Assembly: GCA_016284875.1 (NCBI GenBank)
Contig: JAEEPS010000001.1
Span: 1-64,000 of the forward strand
Direction of reading: 5' to 3'
Source of the DNA: Salinivirgaceae bacterium
GTDB lineage: Bacteria; Bacteroidota; Bacteroidia; Bacteroidales; SZUA-534
DNA: 64,000 nt
Position 1 is the stretch's first letter; each line of letters begins with the position of its first letter. Shown here piece after piece: positions 62,010-64,000 of this stretch. A program made the position numbers and the translations under genes. A model generated the notes under the pieces. The model saw nothing but the letters and a program-made list of their open reading frames with translations. It had not been told where the DNA came from and did no database searches.

Positions 62010-64000
62010 TCAACAAACTAAATCAACTCGACTTCCGCCTGTTTTATCCTTTGTTACAATCAGTTGCTTGTCAATGCGTTTGAGTTCATCGACGTGCGAG
62101 ATGATGCCCACAAGTTTGCTGCCTTCGGTGAGGCTGTTGAGGGCTTTCAGCGCCTGTTCAAGCGAGTCGCTGTCGAGCGAGCCAAAGCCTTCGTCAACAA
62201 ACATAGTGTCGAGCTGGATGCCGCCAGCGTTCGATTGAATCTCGTCGCTAAGGCCAAGAGCCAGCGACAGGGAAGCCTTGAACGACTCGCCACCCGATAG
62301 TGTCTTGACATCGCGTTCGGTGCCGTTGTAGTGGTCAATCACGTCCAAGTCCAATCCGCTCTGCGCACCGTTGTAAGATGCTAACTCCTTGCGTTTCAAC
62401 TCGTACTGGCCGTTCGACATTATCATAAAGCGAATGTTGGCGCGGTTTATTATGCGGTCGAAAAACGACATTTGAACGTACGTTTCGAATTGTATTTTCT
62501 GCTTTCCGCTGATGCTTCCTGATGCTGTCTGGCTCAGCGCGTTTTTCCACTGATACTCTGACTGCAAGGCTTGCCGTTTAGCACCAGTGGCTTCGATATT
62601 TTTCAGACTTTTTGAATTCGAATCAAAACGGATTTCAATCTTCTGTTTGTGTTGGTTCTTTGTATTTATTTCAGATTCAACCTGTTGCTTGGCGGTTTGC
62701 AATTCCTCTTTGTTGATTTTGCTGCCGTCTTTAGTTTGGTCTTGCAGCCCTTTAATTATGCCGTTCAGTTCCCGAATTTCACTGTCGCATTTGTTGTAAT
62801 TTTCTGTAGCAGTGGATATTGCTTTGTCAATGGCTGTGCGCTCATTTTCGAGTTTCTGAATCTCGTTTTGGGCGGCTTGCTTGTTGGCGAATTCTAAATC
62901 TTTCTTTAGCGCTGCAATGGCTTCGGCAGATGCATTGCGCTGCGCCTCAAGTCCCGAAATCTGCGCAGTCAAATCGGATACGCGTTTTTTCTCGGTATCG
63001 GTTTGGCTTTGCAGTTGAGGTAAAATCTCATCGTTTAGTTTTTTGCGACGTTCAATTGCCGATTGCATTTTCACAATATCGTTTTTTATGTTTTGCAATC
63101 GCCGTGATGCCGCATTTTTCTCATCGTTAATCGTTTCATTAGCAACGCTTTGCGTTTCGTTTTCAAAAATTTCAGCAATCTGCTTTTTCACATTATCAGC
63201 CAGCGTCTCGCATTTAGTTTTTTGCTGACTGCACTTTATTTGCCCATTGTTGACACGTGCGTCACACTCGTCAAACTTGCTTTTCAACTCCTTTACTTCC
63301 TCTTTTGTAGGCGCATTTTCGGGCATCACGGCAATTTGGGGATGATGAGTTGAGCCACACACTGGACACGGCTGCCAGTCTTTCAACTCTTGCGCCAGAA
63401 TACCCGCCTGCGAGAGTAGAAAAAGTTCGTTTTTACTCTCATATTCAGCAAGTTTGCCTTTTCTCTCTAAAATGAGTCTTTCCAGTCCTTCTTGCCATTT
63501 TTTCAGGTTGTCCGATTCGAACAAAAGGTTGTTTTGCGCCTCAATCAAATCCGTCAGTTGAGTAAGTTTGCGCTCTACTTCCTTTTGCTCCGATTCCAAC
63601 TTGGCTTTCTGCTCCGCTGCGTTTTCCAATTGTGCAAATTCGGCTTTCAGCGTTTCGAGTTTGGTCGCATAGTCAGTTGCGTTCTTTTCTGCTGCTGCCT
63701 TTCCGTTTGTGGCTGCCTGCAAATCTGTTTCGAACTTTTTGAGTTGATTTTCAGCGTTTTCAAGTTCGTCATATTTGTTCAATACGGCTTTTATCTGTGC
63801 AATGCGACCTGTTTTTGTTTCCTGCTCGGGTTTGCGGGCTTCCGCCGCTTGCTTTTGGCTTTCCAAATCTTTCAGCAACTGAGTCTTTTGTTCAAGTTGT
63901 ATTTTGCTTTCGTTAAGCGATTTAACATCGGTTTCGTATTTCTCCTGAACGGCTAATTTTTCGGCAATCGCAATCCGTTTCTTGTCCAACTCGGTCAGTT
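62010..64000 (-). CDS. sbcC: Exonuclease subunit SbcC, N-terminus beyond window edge
   Basis: The visible 663 residues are the C-terminal part of an SbcC/Rad50-type ATPase, partner of SbcD nuclease in processing DNA hairpins and ends. Long coiled coils flank a zinc hook (CPVC at about 63365, WQPCPVCGSTHH). The C-terminal ATPase lobe has signature LSGGESFKASLSLALGL (about 62255-62310) and Walker B DTMFVDEGFGSLDSDSLEQA (about 62150-62210), then IISHVDELKRIDKQ. The reading frame stays open to the edge, so Walker A lies outside. The sbcD gene is expected upstream, off the window. Family is certain. Confidence 0.95.
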   Translation of the reverse strand, partial: LTELDKKRIAIAEKLAVQEKYETDVKSLNESKIQLEQKTQLLKDLESQKQAAEARKPEQETKTGRIAQIKAVLNKYDELENAENQLKKFETDLQAATNGKAAAEKNATDYATKLETLKAEFAQLENAAEQKAKLESEQKEVERKLTQLTDLIEAQNNLLFESDNLKKWQEGLERLILERKGKLAEYESKNELFLLSQAGILAQELKDWQPCPVCGSTHHPQIAVMPENAPTKEEVKELKSKFDECDARVNNGQIKCSQQKTKCETLADNVKKQIAEIFENETQSVANETINDEKNAASRRLQNIKNDIVKMQSAIERRKKLNDEILPQLQSQTDTEKKRVSDLTAQISGLEAQRNASAEAIAALKKDLEFANKQAAQNEIQKLENERTAIDKAISTATENYNKCDSEIRELNGIIKGLQDQTKDGSKINKEELQTAKQQVESEINTKNQHKQKIEIRFDSNSKSLKNIEATGAKRQALQSEYQWKNALSQTASGSISGKQKIQFETYVQMSFFDRIINRANIRFMIMSNGQYELKRKELASYNGAQSGLDLDVIDHYNGTERDVKTLSGGESFKASLSLALGLSDEIQSNAGGIQLDTMFVDEGFGSLDSDSLEQALKALNSLTEGSKLVGIISHVDELKRIDKQLIVTKDKTGGSRVDLVC

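Overview
The window reads as chromosomal DNA of a Bacteroidota member, most likely an anaerobic Bacteroidales. Several independent marks point there: type IX secretion (T9SS) C-terminal sorting domains of both the A and B kinds, TonB receptors with a carboxypeptidase-like N-domain paired with a DUF4249 lipoprotein, BF3164-like propeller lipoproteins, a DnaQ-DnaE fusion polymerase, a GGGtGRT protein, the virtual absence of Shine-Dalgarno sequences, and repeated TAnnTTTG boxes (the Bacteroidetes -7 element) at suitable distances from starts. I cannot name the species.

Layout. 1-3055 (minus): 5' part of transketolase and a five-repeat DUF349 protein. 3227-11263 (minus): a polymorphic-toxin locus made of a small T9SS-sorted protein, a 2060-residue SpvB/FG-GAP/YD-repeat (Rhs) protein with an AT-rich C-terminal tip, two 138-residue immunity-like proteins, and a decayed Rhs fragment. 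11343-14346: a tandem universal stress protein and a membrane adenylate/guanylate cyclase fused to an HD domain (minus). 14363-15289 (plus): ribF. 15361-25380 (minus): TonB receptor/DUF4249 pair, a DUF4468-like protein, two paralogous lipoproteins, uvrC, another lipoprotein, a NifX-like protein and typA. 25646-28365 (plus): a second TonB receptor with a calycin-like lipoprotein. 28483-31731 (minus): BF3164-like lipoprotein, a flippase-like membrane protein and a tRNA-dihydrouridine synthase. 31862-34915 (plus): a large ABC-2 transporter with a TerB-like N-terminus.

35357-42472 (minus) is a 2371-residue secreted repeat protein with about 26 divergent InlB B-repeats interrupted by three related beta-sandwich-like inserts. 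42956-44674 (plus) is the Fe-S scaffold-like/GGGtGRT pair. A CDF metal transporter and a BASS-family transporter follow, divergently promoted, then a WYL regulator, the DnaQ-DnaE polymerase, a small unknown and a RluA-type pseudouridine synthase. 55448-58880 (plus) is a three-gene cluster: PKD/T9SS type B protein, O-antigen ligase-like protein and BF3164-like lipoprotein. 59120-61894 is a modular fibre-like protein with six near-identical internal repeats, YadA-head-like repeats and a C-terminal S74 self-cleaving chaperone. The window ends inside sbcC (minus).

Themes. Housekeeping genes (tkt, ribF, uvrC, typA, dus, dnaE, sbcC) are interleaved with envelope and secreted proteins. The strongest accessory signals are the Rhs toxin/immunity locus, the two giant modular surface proteins, the cyclase-HD fusion, and a dispersed intergenic repeat present in two inverted copies (35054-35249 and 55210-55323). 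No tRNA, rRNA, CRISPR array or intact insertion sequence was recognised.
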